NCBI RefSeq assembly: GCF_012489685.1
Contig: NC_080044.1
Location: 21,432,369-21,496,368, forward strand
DNA: 64,000 bases
Origin: Lotus japonicus
Taxonomy: Eukaryota > Streptophyta > Magnoliopsida > Fabales > Fabaceae
Reading direction: 5' to 3'
Below are positions 10,874 through 24,200 of this stretch, piece by piece. A program made the translations under genes and the position numbers. The notes beneath the pieces were generated by a model. It was not told the origin of the DNA and did no database searches. It saw nothing but the letters and a program-made list of their open reading frames with translations. Positions within the stretch are counted from its first letter, which is position 1. The number at the start of each line of letters is the position of its first letter.

Positions 10874-12691
10874 ACTCATCTCTCTCAATCCATTAACTCC
10901 TTAAATTCTATCCACACCCTAGTTTAATTTCATTATCTAAAAAATTGACTTGGCTGCCATGTTTTTGGCTGATACGCATCCTTATCGTTTAAGATTATTG
11001 TTTGTCATGTCATCGTTACTGCTTTTTACTGTTTGGAATGTGCGATGTTTTTTAATAATGACAAAGGGGGAGAGTAAGAGAAAAAGTTAATGGATTTTGA
11101 AAAGTCCTGGAAAATAAAAAATAAAAGTGTTTTTATAAAATTAGTTTATAGTTTATATGAAAAGTGCTTTGAAAAATTCAAGTGGAAAGTTTTCATTTTC
11201 ATATAAAAAATTCAAGTGGAAAGTTTATAAAAATTAGTTTATAGTTTATTAACCTCTCTTTTGAAAAAAGGCGTTCTTAATGTGCAAACGATAGGGGGAG
11301 CATATAAGTAGAAAACTCAGGGGAGGGGGTATTCTAAATCTTTTCACAAATTGATTATATCCCTGTTTTCTCTTTAAAATTGTCATCATCAAAAAGTCAA
11401 ATTTGCTAGATTTTTTGCCAGAAGAGAAGACTACACTCAATGAAGAAATTCATCGTCTATCTCAAAGCTGACCAATGGAAGCAATGTCTAAAGAAAGAGC
11501 GTCATTTTCAGTTTAGAAATCTCTCTGACACTCTTGAGGAGAAAGTCAAGTATCAAGAATCACGTGATACTCTAGAAAACACGTTGATCAAGGAAACAAG
11601 TACAATGTTGTCAAAATCAAGTTTCCTCTTTATCTCATACAAGGAATGGAATAAAGCTTGTCATCTACGCCTACTGTGATCTACCTTAGACAAGCAACGC
11701 TTCATCTGGACAAATCCATTTTCAAAGAAGAAGTTACAAGTGATTGGTCAAAGGTTATCGTCTAGTTCCAAATGACCAGTAGAAAGAAGGAAAGACGAAC
11801 AATTGAAGCAGAATGATTGTCTGAAAGAAAGACGTCTATTATGTAAATAAAGTTATAGTGTCTAAAGAATGAACTTTACGCTCATATTGGATATTGGAAA
11901 GGATCTTAGAGTAAATTCTGGAAGAAATCTTAAAAGATAAGATTATATGATCTGACATGGTCCATTACACGAAGTGAAAGAACATTGATGTCACTATCAA
12001 TTTACCATATCTTCACACCAACGGATAGAAGTTCAGACCTAAGCTAGCTACCTACTAGATGACATACTACATCTTTTCGGCAAAAGGTACTCATAAAACA
12101 GTAATATGCATTTAATGTATCCAACACGAGTACACAAAGTACCGTTTGATCCAATGGATAGAAGCTCTGTGAAGCACACGCTCCAACGACTATCTTTCAT
12201 ATCACAAATGATTCAGAAGTATAAATGGAAAGATCTATAGACATCGCAAGCCAGCTTTTTGCTAAAAAATTAGAGAAGATCATCTACATCGTCTACTTCA
12301 GAATGAGAGAATTCTAAATACTTTCAATTACGTAATCTCTGATGTAATGGAACATAAAGTATACTCTTATGGTCATATCCTATCCTCAATACTTTATGAT
12401 TCATGGACTGAAATGTTTCTACCATCACTCTTAGAAGAAGAGAACCTTGTAGAAGAAGTATACAATCTTGTAAGCGATTGTTCAAGGAGAAGTCCTGCTT
12501 AATACTTTGCAAGGAGAAGTCCTGCAAATACTTTTAAGGAGAATTCCTAAGTGGCGGTCCCAACATGAGCTTGATGTCTGGGGATCGCTCCGGAAAGTCC
12601 GGCGCAATCATTGCTACCCGGGGCGACGTGTGGGATAAGCTTCTTATCCAAAAAGCCTCCTCGTATAAGGGTGAGCGTACTTAACTAGGCC
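10874..12691. other. Remnant of a Copia-like 3' end, no intact gene
   Basis: CAAAGGGGGAGAG (11062-11074) and AGGGGGAGCA near 11290 are polypurine tracts like those before Sirevirus 3' LTRs. The following AAGAAG/GAAGAA-rich sequence up to 12690 has the style of a decayed Copia LTR. I found no paired LTR. A 79-codon frame at 11440-11679 shows no family features. Confidence 0.35.
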
Positions 12692-13263
12692 AAGCCTGTA
12701 ACACCCCGATTTTCGGGTGCCACGGTAGTAACATGTTAAAGTAAATATGCAATCTTTTCCAAAAAGGAATTTATAAATGTGAGTATTTTTTTTTCCTTTT
12801 CGAAGCATTTCTAAAACATGTAATGCATACTCCCAACCGTAAATAATTTACATCTGGCCTTGACCAAGGCACAACATAAAGGACAGGACAAATAGAATAA
12901 GATCTAACAACGGACCCACTATGCAATAACTTCATAGATCCGATATACTCCCTATGATTTCCACACTGGGTAACCATAGGAAAGCAATGCACCGGAACCT
13001 ACCCAAAACCTCAAATGCGAATCATAAAATTATCCTACAAGCTTAAACCAATAACGGTAAGCTATTCTACCCAAAGGCTCTAGCCTTACACCCGACTCTA
13101 TTCTTCGAGTCTTCTATAGTCCTTCCACATGGAGTAGCATCTGCTCATATCACCAACTTTCGTTGTCTGGCAGCAGGCCGACCGCCCAAACACAAACATA
13201 CAAACAAAGCCAAGGCGCGAGGGTCAACTCACAGTATACAATAGATATACAATCAACATGCGA

Positions 13264-13292
13264 CAAAATGGGGTATATATATATATATATGT
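13264..13292. repeat. (TA)n microsatellite
   Basis: A run of alternating TA, interrupted only at its ends, within the outer solo LTR. Confidence 0.8.
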
Positions 13293-13488
13293 TGTATATA
13301 TCCGTATAACTTATGTATTGCCTACCCTAAGGTATATACATAGCATATTTATCAACATCAAATCACAAATGACAATTGGATCTTCAACACATCAACAAAT
13401 ATAGTTAGGTGCATGGCGTGTCAATGCAATGTCATGCTTAAAATATGATCCGGATAAAATGTCACCATCTCGATGGATGGGACGAGCC

Positions 13489-13580
13489 AAGCATCTCGCT
13501 CCGCTAAAGCATCTCGCTTTTATGAAGCATCTCGCTCCGCTAAAGCATCTCGCTTTTATGAAGCATCTCGCTCCGATGAA
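13489..13580. repeat. Short tandem array in the outer solo LTR
   Basis: AAGCATCTCGCT recurs five times, alternating CCGCTA and TTTATG spacers, giving a composite unit of about 35 bp. It lies at a position comparable to the larger arrays of the Tekay-like LTRs. Confidence 0.7.
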
Positions 13581-15318
13581 GTCCGATCTGAGATCGTCCT
13601 TCGGAAAGCAGCACACTTTCCAAGAAATGTATGCATGAATGCAATATGGTTAGCCAAACAACGAAACGTCCTCACCAAGGTACGCGTGTCTAGCTAGAGT
13701 ACATTGTCTCTACAATACCCTAAGGTAAACAAGGAAGTGCTAGTCACACTTGGTAACTTTCCTAGTCACTTTGGCTCATCGTCTCGATGGCCAACTAAAC
13801 TACTCCACGAGCAAAAGAATGCATCTCGCACTCAGTGACCTTTCAAGTTACCCTGGCTCACCATCTCGATGGCCAAACAACTCATCAACGATTAGAGAGA
13901 ATGTTGCTCGCATTCTGTGACTTCTCGTCACAACAGCTCATCCTCTTGAAGACTGAACCAAATGCTCAAGGAGCAAGGAGTGTCATCCGCACTCAGTGAC
14001 TGTCCCAGTCACAACGCTAGGATCGCCGACACTTCCCGTTTTCAAACTTATTTCAGATCCTAAGTCTTTTCCAAGAAATTGTTATTACTATTTGAATATG
14101 TTCTATCTTTGGTTAATGCATTATGAATTTCATTTATGAAGTCAAGTTTCGTTTCTCTTTTGTTCCAAAACTCTAGAAGTAAAAAGATCCCAATAAACCC
14201 AAGTAATTCACCGGGAAGGTCTCGATCCTAAAATGACTATGGCTTAGACCTCCGGTCAAAGCCTGTCTGTAACACCCCGATTTCAGTGGCGTCACTTTAG
14301 TCACCAAAATAAACTTAATGCGGAAAAACGTAGATATTTTTTTTTTTTATAATAACTAAGACAAGACTGAATTAAATAAAATCCAACAATAACAATAATC
14401 AGAACTAATATACAATATATAAACAGCCCCCGCTGTAGTAGTAACCTCGTCACGAGTAAACCTCCAGTGACGGAAAGAAAAGTGTAACGCCCGAAGGCAA
14501 AAGGTACAATCCACAAGAAAGGTCAAGTGTCCGCAACACCATCCCTCAAAACTGAGAATAAGCTGGCCCATCGGCCTGAAGCAAGACCTCCTAAGTCCAA
14601 CCAACTCTCTGTGATTCTCGTAAAGAACCACACAAAAAGCTATAGGTGGGAAACTACCCTGTCCCCAAAGAAAACAAATGATGTTCAGAGCTAAGACTCT
14701 ACTCCTACACTAATCCCATCTCGAGGAGCTCACACCAGCACTAAAACCTACATGCTAGCATGATCGTCGCCCGAATCTGAATCCAGAACGACCTAGTCTA
14801 TGTACACCATCCGTCCTCCTCTAGCTACCGCGATACGCTCCAGTTCCCGCATCTCAACCCTAGTTCCTCCCGAAGGATGAACCATCATGAATCAGCCCGC
14901 CAAAGACATCTGACAAAGGGCGTTTGTTCGCCAAAGCACACACAGAAGACGCGAGGCTCAACTCCAAAGAAATATGTAAATAATAGCACCAATAAATATA
15001 AATAAGATAATAGCCACTTAGGCTTATAACTAGGGATAACATCCTAGGGTTGCATATTTCCACAAAGAATATAACGACTGTAAATCACAGTTAACATGCA
15101 TCAAGTAGAACTAACAAGTATCAAACACACTCATCAACTATGTCAGTATGCATGTTGCATGAAATGATATGCAGGTTAACCCAGTCAACCAATATGCAAT
15201 CCGGAACGGATGGACATCATCGGATCAGTCCTAACACCAGCCACGGTGGGACCATTTCGGCCCGTGATGCCTCTTACTCCAACATCATCATGTAGTCAGA
15301 TCAGCATAAAACCCGAAT

Positions 15319-15512
15319 AACGTCACTCTGCTTGGCGACGGAACAAACCGACAACGTCACTCTGCTTGGCGACGGAACAAAACAACAACGTCACTCAGCT
15401 TGGCGACGGAACAAAACAACAACGTCACTCTGCTTGGCGACGGAACAAAACAACAACGTCACTCTGCTTGGCGACGGAACAAAACAACAACGTCACTCTG
15501 CTTGGCGACGGG
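15319..15512. repeat. About 34-bp tandem array in the left LTR
   Basis: Six copies of AACGTCACTCTGCTTGGCGA with an ACGGAACAAAACA-type remainder. It is head to tail without unique spacers, so it is an LTR satellite-like array, not CRISPR. Confidence 0.9.
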
Positions 15513-15865
15513 ACAAACTACAGGTATTGCCACTTATAGGCTGGGCACCTCGAGACGGTCGTAACACTAGCCTCGTGTTTAACCATTTCTGCTCGGGCGT
15601 CGCTTATCACCTTTGGCTATAGTCAAGACGGTACAAACTCTACATGGTTTGACCATTTCTGCTTGCTATGCCGAACATCAACAGGCACGATACAACTCTA
15701 CATGGATGATCGTTACCTCCTGTTGTGCCAGGTATAGTCAGGACCGATCCAACTCTGCATGGCTGATCGTTACTTCCTGCTATACCGAAGTACTCTGCTT
15801 GGCACTTCATCGCGTATATGCATGGGTGCAACCACTCACGATGACTCTTCGGGTCACCAATGCTC

Positions 15866-16006
15866 TCACGAAGTCTCACGCTTCAGTGAAGTTTCATGCT
15901 CTCACAAGGTCTCACGCCTCAGTGGAGTTCCATGCTTTCCACAAGGTCTCACGCCTCAGTGGAGTATCCCGCATTCACAAGGTCTCACGCCTCAGTGAAG
16001 CTTCTC
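15866..16006. repeat. Second tandem array in the left LTR
   Basis: Four copies of a unit of about 30-40 bp centred on GTCTCACGCCTCAGTGAAG or close variants. It recurs in the right LTR at about 22884-23024. Confidence 0.8.
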
Positions 16007-17600
16007 GGCTCATCCCTTGGATGGCTATCAAACTGCTCAACGAGCGAAGGAGTACCAACATACTCAGAACTTACCAAACTCCTCAACACTTGGATCCGAC
16101 GACACTCCTCGCTTTTCCAAAACTATGATTTGACTTCCAATGCCTTCCTTCGAGGTTGTTATCATTACTTAAAGATTTTGAGGTTATTTAAGGTCTTATG
16201 AATTTTCTTTATAAAATAGATTCCCTTTTGTCTTATCGCAAGTCTTATACATTTGCAGGATCTCCCAATCCCATGTCACTTCCAGAGGAGGTCTCGATCC
16301 ACTAAACAAAATTAAGGCCCGAACCTCGTTCGTCCTATCAAACTTTCTCCAAACTCTCAAAATAAAAATCGGCATGACTTGCCCGTTATTCTCACTATTC
16401 AGAAACTCAGATTCCAGTACAGAGCATATTTAAATTATCACAATCAACAACATGTCATATATCAATAAATCGCATCATAAACACTTAGCACTTAGCATAT
16501 AAAGCATGCACCACACATCCTAGATTACCCACATAGCACATAGCATGTAAGACAATCTCAAAAACATTCAGTAGATGAATCATCTACATTGTCAGCCGAA
16601 GCCTCAGAAAACATTTTCCAATCACACACAATTCCAGTGCATAAACAGTAAACAATGTCGAAACATCGACCCTAAGCATTAACTAGAGATTCAGTGAGAA
16701 GCCCTCACCTGCAGATTCTCCAGGATTATCTTCTAACTCTTCCTCACAAGCAAAGCGTTGCTCCTCAGGAAATTCCTCAAAAGTTCCTTTAAAGCAAAGT
16801 CACAGAAATACTATCAGAATCTATCGAAAACTAAGCTATCGATACTTACTAAGGTTACACGAAGCAATACATACTCCGAGGTACGATAATCTAGCGCGAA
16901 AAGACAAGTTTTCGGAAAAGGAAATTTTCCTCCTTCCCCCTAATAGGGCTCGGCCACTTTGGTTAATTGTGGGGTTCGATTTTTCTTCGATCAAACTTGG
17001 TTCCTATGCTTTCATAAGCCGTAACTAAGGGTATTCTGAACTCGGAAAAATTATCGGATCAAAAACTGTCGCAGGGGTATTTTGGTCATGATTTTTAACT
17101 TCGAATTTTCAAAACTGAAATCCCAAAAATAAAATTTTGCAGGGACGTCACCAACGACGTTTATGACAACTAATCCTACTAACACTAAGCTAAGGCGATA
17201 GTTTTTAGCCTAAAGGTTGAAGCTTTACCTCAAAAACTCCAAAAATGGGTATTTTAGGCTCAAATTGATTCCGGCGGAATTCCGGCGACATAACGAAAAA
17301 TCTAACCCGGCAGAAGTGATCTTGGGCGCATAAGGAAGAGGTTTAGAATCAGAAATGAAAGATTCGGGATAGTTTTGCAAAAACCCATAAACTATCAGCT
17401 CAGAAAACTCTACAGAAAAGCTATGGAAAAAGCGATCGGAGGTAAGGATTAGCGACTATACCTCGAAACCTTGAAGCAGCAACTGATTAATCAACGATCA
17501 AGCAAGGATTGAACAAAATCTTCTTCTCCTTCTTCCTTGATGAACTCGCGGCCTTGAGAGGGAAAATGGAGGAGTTTTGTGTTTTTTTCTCACTTGTTTG

Positions 17601-17610
17601 CTATATATAG
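17601..17610 (-). promoter_or_regulatory. TATA box of the left LTR
   Basis: CTATATATAG, palindromic, followed on the minus strand by an A/C-rich leader. The same motif occurs in the right LTR. In the right (5') LTR it would start the genomic RNA toward gag. Confidence 0.55.
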
Positions 17611-18371
17611 AAAATGGTAATTCGCGGGAAAATGAAAGTTTCGCGAATATGATTTTTCCGGCATCATTCTCCATGAATTCTAAGATAGGTTTTGGCAAAG
17701 GAATTCCTAAGCTAAGAAGATGTCTCCTTGTATTTTTGGCAACTAATGCAAAGTCGGTGCAAAGTCGGTGTAAAACTATTTTACCCGATAAGTTGCTTTT
17801 TGCATCGAATGTCGGAATGGAAAACTTCCTTCTGAAGAAAGATTGAAATCATCAAGAGAAATGGGTGTACGCGTGTAGAATATCCATTTGAAGCTCTGAA
17901 TAGATAAAGTCTTCATTGTCGAGAAATTCTAGGGTTTTGAAATACCAGGGATTCGGTTTCGGCAAACTTCCTATGATTGGAATCGGACGTTCGTAGATCC
18001 TAGAGTTTCGCCTCGAAACGATTGTGATATATGGAAAAAGAGAAGTTCTAACATTTCTCTGAAGATTTTTGGAATTAACTTCCATCGTGCCTATAAATGA
18101 AAATTAGCTATATACTAGGGTTTCTGACCTAGGTTTAAGCGTATAACGATCGTGCTATAACTTTTATCGACTTCGATACGATCCTTTGGCTTTTCCTGAA
18201 CTTTCTCCTTCATAAATTTATTTCATTTGGTAAACTCTTGTTCAGGTTTCCTTTCACGATACATCAAGCCTAATCGTAAATGGAAATCTCTTCCACTGAT
18301 CCTAAGCTTAAAATCTTGGGTCTTACATTACTACCCTCCAAAAAGAAAGTTTCGTCCTCGAAACTTAGGGT

Positions 18372-18608
18372 TCAGTAAAAGCTCTGACTATTGTTCTTGA
18401 TCTTTTCCTCTAACTCCCATATGGCATCGTCTGTGTCTTTGTTCCAAATAACTCTTACTAAAGCACTCTGCTTTCCCTTCGATTGTTTCACTCTTCTAGT
18501 CCCAATGTTGACCAACGGCGTCTCAACAGACATATCATCTTTCAATTCTATGTTGTCCGGTTCGACCACTTGCATCGGGTCTCTGTTGGAAATAATATTT
18601 TTTGGCAT
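18372..18608 (-). pseudogene. Chromodomain stub of a deleted Gypsy polyprotein
   Basis: A 78-residue frame just inside the 3' LTR. It reads VVEPDNIELKDDMS, then VNIGTRRVKQSKGK, ALVRVIWNKDTDDAIWELEE. This matches the pattern of the integrase C-terminus and chromodomain of Tekay-type chromoviruses: an I-D-R-R-x-K-type segment, V-x-V-x-W, then A-x-W-E-x-E. In such elements this domain ends pol next to the 3' LTR, exactly where it lies here. Upstream pol is missing, so it cannot be translated as part of a polyprotein. A faint integrase zinc-binding-like echo may exist at about 18640-18720. Confidence 0.6.
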
Positions 18609-19937
18609 TCGTGCAATCGCACAGCCTTTACCACTTATTTCTTTGCTTTTGTTCGTCCAAAATGTTGTTTAGAAACTCGGTACATCTCTATGCTCCGGAG
18701 TGAATGCTCAACTTGAGTCTTAATACCTTGTGCATCACAAGACTCATCCCCTTTAACATTAACTTATCAACAACTTATAAGCTAACCTTCATCTTAATAT
18801 CTAACAATTCATTATTATCGTCTTCGTCCTCAAAACCCTCCTCACTCAAACTAACTCAGACTTACTGAAATCCCTAACACTTCGCATAAATCGAGATTTA
18901 TCCTCTAGAAGATCAAATCATAACTATACCTCAAGGGACTTAACTAGTCATTTCGTCATCCGATCCTCCAACCTTCTGAGGTTTAACTACTATCGTAACT
19001 GCTATCACCACTACATCCCTTACTCATACATGATTTTCAACTCCCCAAGTCAATCTTAATCATAGGATTCTTATTCAACTGAACAAAATTCACTTGCTAA
19101 CTCTAGCATGCATCACCGAAATCCATAACAAAGTTCCATTCACTATTAGACTCTGAGTAGCTTGTCCAAATATGACAACTTCAAGTATTCATCTTAATAC
19201 TAACACTTTCCTTCTTGTAACTTGTTTACCATCTCGTCGATAAACTTCTTAATCTCCCAATCAAATTATGACAAACTTCATGTCCTACACACTTATGACA
19301 AGAATTAATAGACTTAAAACCTAAACCTTTCCAAGTTTGGATCTCTGATGCTCTGTAACTCTTCAACATTTCCTGATAGAATATTCATCTCTTAAAACTA
19401 CAACTCCTTCGCAAGTAAAACAAATACCTAATGAGAACTTTTTTTCTCCCAAACTCAGCTAATCTTCGATCAACTCAAGTTAATCTTACCAATCCTTCTA
19501 TCAAAGTCCATAGCCAGCTGTGATTCCGAATATCACCCCCTCAATATTAAGTTGATCAGGCCTAATACATCGAAGGTGGAAATCTAGAAAAACCTACTGG
19601 ATCAGTCAATGAGTTCCTATCATCCAATAGTCACAAATATCTTGATATTAAATCTTCAATGATGTCGCTACGGAACTACACACCCTCGACTTCAGACGTA
19701 TACTATCCATACGAAATCTCTCTAAGATTCAATCTTCAGCTTCTAGCTTCCTTTTAAACGCATTGGTGCAAAACTACTTTCTAGGTTTACCGTGTTATTC
19801 TAAACCTCGTGTAATTTCTATAGCTAAAATACGAGCTACGGTCAAATAAGGTGTTAATAGGCGTAATAACTATAAGGTCAAAGCTTAGACAGTATAAGTA
19901 AGATAGGTGTGCTTGCACACGCTACAAGAGTAATGGA
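18609..19937 (-). other. Non-coding internal region where pol is missing
   Basis: About 1.3 kb between gag and the chromodomain stub, where 3-4 kb of pol would be expected. It has no frame with protease, reverse transcriptase (no YVDD or FIDD motif), RNase H or integrase core motifs. The AT-rich, stop-dense sequence may be scrambled pol residue or unrelated filler. Confidence 0.6.
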
Positions 19938-21071
19938 TTATATTATACTGAAATGAGGAAGAATGGTTAGAAGGTTACCATCGTTCTTGCGCTCTCCTCT
20001 GGTTAACTCCTCAGCTCCTTCACCATCCATCATATAAACTCTTCCTCTAGCAGCAGGGCGCTTTCCCCTTATGGTGTTGCCAAATGGCTCAACCTTGGGT
20101 GTCTTGCAGTTGTTGGCCAGATGTCCTGGTAGATCACACTTGAAACACCTCGGCTTCCCCTTCGGGCATTTCGTGGAGTAGTGCCCAACCTCCCCGCATT
20201 TAAAACATGTCATCTCACGGCTCCCAGCTTGGCTTCCTGCTCTTCCCGCAGCAGCAATCGTAGGCCTGAACGGTCCTGGGGTAAACCCTTCCCCCGTAGG
20301 ACGCTGATAAGGCTTCTTCATCTGTAACTTTCCTTTTCCCTTGTTGTCTTGGGAGCTCGACCTCATCGGTCCCCCAATTCCTGCTCTATTCATCCTTCTA
20401 TTTTTCATCAGCTCCACCTCCGTGGCTTTCTCAACCAACGACTGGAATCGCATGATTCCCAGCGGCCTCACTGAGTCCTCAATATCAGGCCTCAGTCCAT
20501 TTACAAAGCGCTTGCACATGTAGCGCTCATTCACATGATCATGAAAGAATTGAAAATGCTTCGCCAAAGATTCCAGCTTTGAAGCAAATTCCGGTACCGA
20601 CATACCCCGCTGACGGAGTGTCAGAAATTGTGACTCCCGCTCATCCCGAGCACTTGTTGGAAAATACTTTTCCAAGAATGCGGTCCGGAATGAGTTCCAG
20701 CTAATCTCCTCGTGATTGTCTTCCATAATTCCTCTGGTGTCCTTCCACCAGTACTCAGCATCCCCGAGTAGCAGATAAGTCGCCATGCCCACTTTGGCAC
20801 CCTCAGCAGTTTGTAGTACGCCGAATATCTTCTTGATTTCCTGAATCCAGAGATCCGCTTTGTCTGGGTCAGTACCACCAGAGAACTTTGGTGGGTTTTG
20901 CCTCCTGAAGTCATTGAGGCCTTTGTTTTGGTCCAGAGTTACTTCCCTCTGGCGCTGATGCTGATCACGTGCCTCCTCAGCAGCACGCCTCATCGCATTA
21001 TCATTTGCATGCGCTGTTACCGCTTGGGCCATAGTGGCCATCATCTCAGCTAGCTGATTAGTATTCACCAT
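19938..21071 (-). CDS. gag: Gag protein of the Tekay-like element
   Basis: 377 residues, open throughout. It forms the virus-like particle that packages element RNA. The N-terminal half contains the retrotransposon gag core, with FRRQNPPKFSGGTDPDKADL near residues 54-73 and the YWWKDTRG segment near 108-115, both typical of Gypsy/Tekay Gag. The C-terminal part has two CCHC zinc knuckles, CFKCGEVGHYSTKC and CFKCDLPGHLANNC, which bind RNA. The start ATG at 21071 lies about 195 bp downstream of the primer-binding site. Normally Gag continues into a protease-polymerase frame; here the ORF ends in a stop and nothing follows. Confidence 0.9.
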   Translation of the reverse strand: MVNTNQLAEMMATMAQAVTAHANDNAMRRAAEEARDQHQRQREVTLDQNKGLNDFRRQNPPKFSGGTDPDKADLWIQEIKKIFGVLQTAEGAKVGMATYLLLGDAEYWWKDTRGIMEDNHEEISWNSFRTAFLEKYFPTSARDERESQFLTLRQRGMSVPEFASKLESLAKHFQFFHDHVNERYMCKRFVNGLRPDIEDSVRPLGIMRFQSLVEKATEVELMKNRRMNRAGIGGPMRSSSQDNKGKGKLQMKKPYQRPTGEGFTPGPFRPTIAAAGRAGSQAGSREMTCFKCGEVGHYSTKCPKGKPRCFKCDLPGHLANNCKTPKVEPFGNTIRGKRPAARGRVYMMDGEGAEELTRGERKNDGNLLTILPHFSII

Positions 21072-21265
21072 GTTCTGTTAAGTTAAACAAACAGTTAGTA
21101 CTCATCATAAGATAGCATCTAGTATAACTATACAATATGATTAAGCAACAACTTCAATCAATTTTTAAGCGAAAAATCGCTTGCAGACAATCAATTTTCA
21201 CTCTTTGCAGAGTCACACAACCTAGCACAGAAGACCTATTCCCCAACAACTCCCGAAAGACTCGA

Positions 21266-21281
21266 CCGTGCTCTGATACCA
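21266..21281 (-). promoter_or_regulatory. Primer-binding site, initiator tRNA-Met
   Basis: On the minus strand this reads TGGTATCAGAGCACGG, complementary to the 3' end of plant initiator tRNA-Met. It lies three bases inside the 5' LTR border at 21285, as expected, and fixes the element's orientation. Confidence 0.9.
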
Positions 21282-21284
21282 CAA

Positions 21285-24200
21285 TGTAACACCCCGATTT
21301 CGGTGGCGTCACTTTAGTAACCAAAATAAACTTAATGCGGAAAAACGTAGATATTTTTTTTTTTTTATAATAACTAAGACAAGACTGAATTAAATAAAAT
21401 CCAACAATAACAATAATCAGAACTAATATACAATATATAAACAGCCCCCGCTGTAGTAGTAACCTCGTCACGAGTAAACCTCCAGTGACGGAAAGAAAAG
21501 TGTAACGCCCGAAGGCAAAAGGTACAATCCACAAGAAAGGTCAAGTGTCCGCAACACCATCCCTCAAAACTGAGAATAAGCTGGCCCATCGGCCTGAAAC
21601 AAGACCTCCTAAGTCCAACCAACTCTCTGTGATTCTCGTAAAGAACCACACAAAAAGCTATAGGTGGGAAACTACCCTGTCCCCAAAGAAAACAAATGAT
21701 GTTCAGAGCTAAGACTCTACTCCTACACTAATCCCATCTCGAGGAGCTCACACCAGCACTAAAACCTACATGCTAGCATGATCGTCGCCCGAATCTGAAT
21801 CCAGAACGACCTAGTCTATGTACACCATCCGTCCTCCTCTCGCTACCGCGATACGCTCCAGTTCCCGCATCTCAACCCTAGTTCCTCCCGAAGGATGAAC
21901 CATCATGAATCAGCCCGCCAAAGACATCTGACAAAGGGCGTTTGTTCGCCAAAGCACACACAGAAGACGCGAGGGTCAACTCCAAAGAAATATGTAAATA
22001 ATAGCACCAATAAATATAAATAAGATAATAGCCACTTAGGCTTATAACTAGGGATAACATCCTAGGGTTGCATATTTCCACAAAGAATATAACGACTGTA
22101 AATCACAGTTAACATGCATCAAGTAGAACTAACAAGTATCAAACACACTCATCAACTATGTCAGTATGCATGTTGCATGAAATGATATGCAGGTTAACCC
22201 AGTCAACCAATATGCAATCCGGAACGGATGGACATCATCGGATCAGTCCTAACACCAGCCACGGTGGGACCATTTCGGCCCGTGATGCCTCTTACTCCAA
22301 CATCATCATGTAGTCAGATCAGCATAAAACCCGAATAACGTCACTCTGCTTGGCGACGGAACAAACCGACAACGTCACTCTGCTTGGCGACGGAACAAAA
22401 CAACAACGTCACTCAGCTTGGCGACGGAACAAAACAACAACGTCACTCTACTTGGCGACGGAACAAAACAACAACGTCACTCTGCTTGGCGACGGAACAA
22501 AACAACAACGTCACTCTGCTTGGCGACGGGACAAACTACAGGTATTGCCACTTATAGGCTGGGCACCTCGAGACGGTCGTAACACTAGCCTCGTGTTTAA
22601 CCATTTCTGCTCGGGCGTCGCTTATCACCTTTGGCTATAGTCAAGACGGTACAAACTCTACATGGTTTGACCATTTCTGCTTGCTATGCCGAACATCAAC
22701 AGGCACGATACAACTCTACATGGATGATCGTTACCTCCTGTTGTGCCAGGTATAGTCAGGACCGATCCAACTCTGCATGGCTGATCGTTACTTCCTGCTA
22801 TACCGAAGTACTCTGCTTGGCACTTCATCGCGTATATGCATGGGTGCAACCACTCACGATGACTCTTCGGGTCACCAATGCTCTCACGAAGTCTCACGCT
22901 TCAGTGAAGTTTCATGCTCTCACAAGGTCTCACGCCTCAGTGGAGTTCCATGCTTTCCACAAGGTCTCACGCCTCAGTGGAGTATCCCGCATTCACAAGG
23001 TCTCACGCCTCAGTGAAGCTTCTCGGCTCATCCCTTGGATGGCTATCAAACTGCTCAACGAGCGAAGGAGTACCAACATACTCAGAACTTACCAAACTCC
23101 TCAACACTTGGATCCGACGACACTCCTCGCTTTTCCAAAACTATGATTTGACTTCCAATGCCTTCCTTCGAGGTTGTTATCATTACTTAAAGATTTTGAG
23201 GTTATTTAAGGTCTTATGAATTTTCTTTATAAAATAGATTCCCTTTTGTCTTATCGCAAGTCTTATACATTTGCAGGATCTCTCAATCCCAAGTCACTTC
23301 CAGAGGAGGTCTCGATCCACTAAACAAAATTAAGGCCCGAACCTCGTTCGTCCTATCAAACTTTCTCCAAACTCTCAAAATAAAAATCGGCATGACTTGC
23401 CCGTTATTCTCACTATTCAGAAACTCAGATTCCAGTACAGAGCATATTTAAATTATCACAATCAACAACATGTCATATATCAATAAATCGCATCATAAAC
23501 ACTTAGCACTTAGCATATAAAGCATGCACCACACATCCTAGATTACCCACATAGCACATAGCATGTAAGACAATCTCAAAAACATTCAGTAGATGAATCA
23601 TCTACATTGTCAGCCGAAGCCTCAGAAAACATTTTCCAATCACACACAATTCCAGTGCATAAACAGTAAACAATGTCGAAACATCGACCCTAAGCATTAA
23701 CTAGAGATTCAGTGAGAAGCCCTCACCTGCAGATTCTCCAGGATTATCTTCTAACTCTTCCTCACAAGCAAAGCGTTGCTCCTCAGGAAATTCCTCAAAA
23801 GTTCCTTTAAAGCAAAGTCACAGAAATACTATCAGAATCTATCGAAAACTAAGCTATCGATACTTACTAAGGTTACACGAAGCAATACATACTCCGAGGT
23901 ACGATAATCTAGCGCGAAAAGACAAGTTTTCGGAAAAGGAAATTTTCCTCCTTCCCCCTAATAGGGCTCGGCCACTTTGGTTAATTGTGGGGTTCGATTT
24001 TTCTTCGATCAAACTTGGTTCCTATGCTTTCATAAGCCGTAACTAAGGGTATTCTGAACTCGGAAAAATTATCGGATCAAAAACTGTCGCAGGGGTATTT
24101 TAGTCATGATTTTTAACTTAGGATTTTCAAAACTGAAATCCCAAAAATAAAATTTTGCAGGGACGTCACCAACGACGTTTATGACAACTAATCCTACTAA

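Larger units (their letters stand above)
14268..18327 (-). repeat. 3' LTR (left copy) of the Tekay-like element
   Basis: 4060 bp, from TGTAACACCCC to GGGTCTTACA on the plus strand, nearly identical to 21285-25345. The short open frames within it occur in both copies and show no coding features. Confidence 0.9.

Noticed and set aside
13429..13697. Repetitive frames across the AAGCATCTCGCT array
   Set aside because: They are translations of a tandem repeat in three frames.
15319..15512. Regular 34-bp repeats as a CRISPR array
   Set aside because: Units are head to tail without unique spacers, occur identically in both LTRs, and the context is a plant retrotransposon.
14301..16201. Several 70-170 codon frames in the Tekay LTR
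   Set aside because: They are repeated in both LTRs, fall on tandem arrays and lack protein features.
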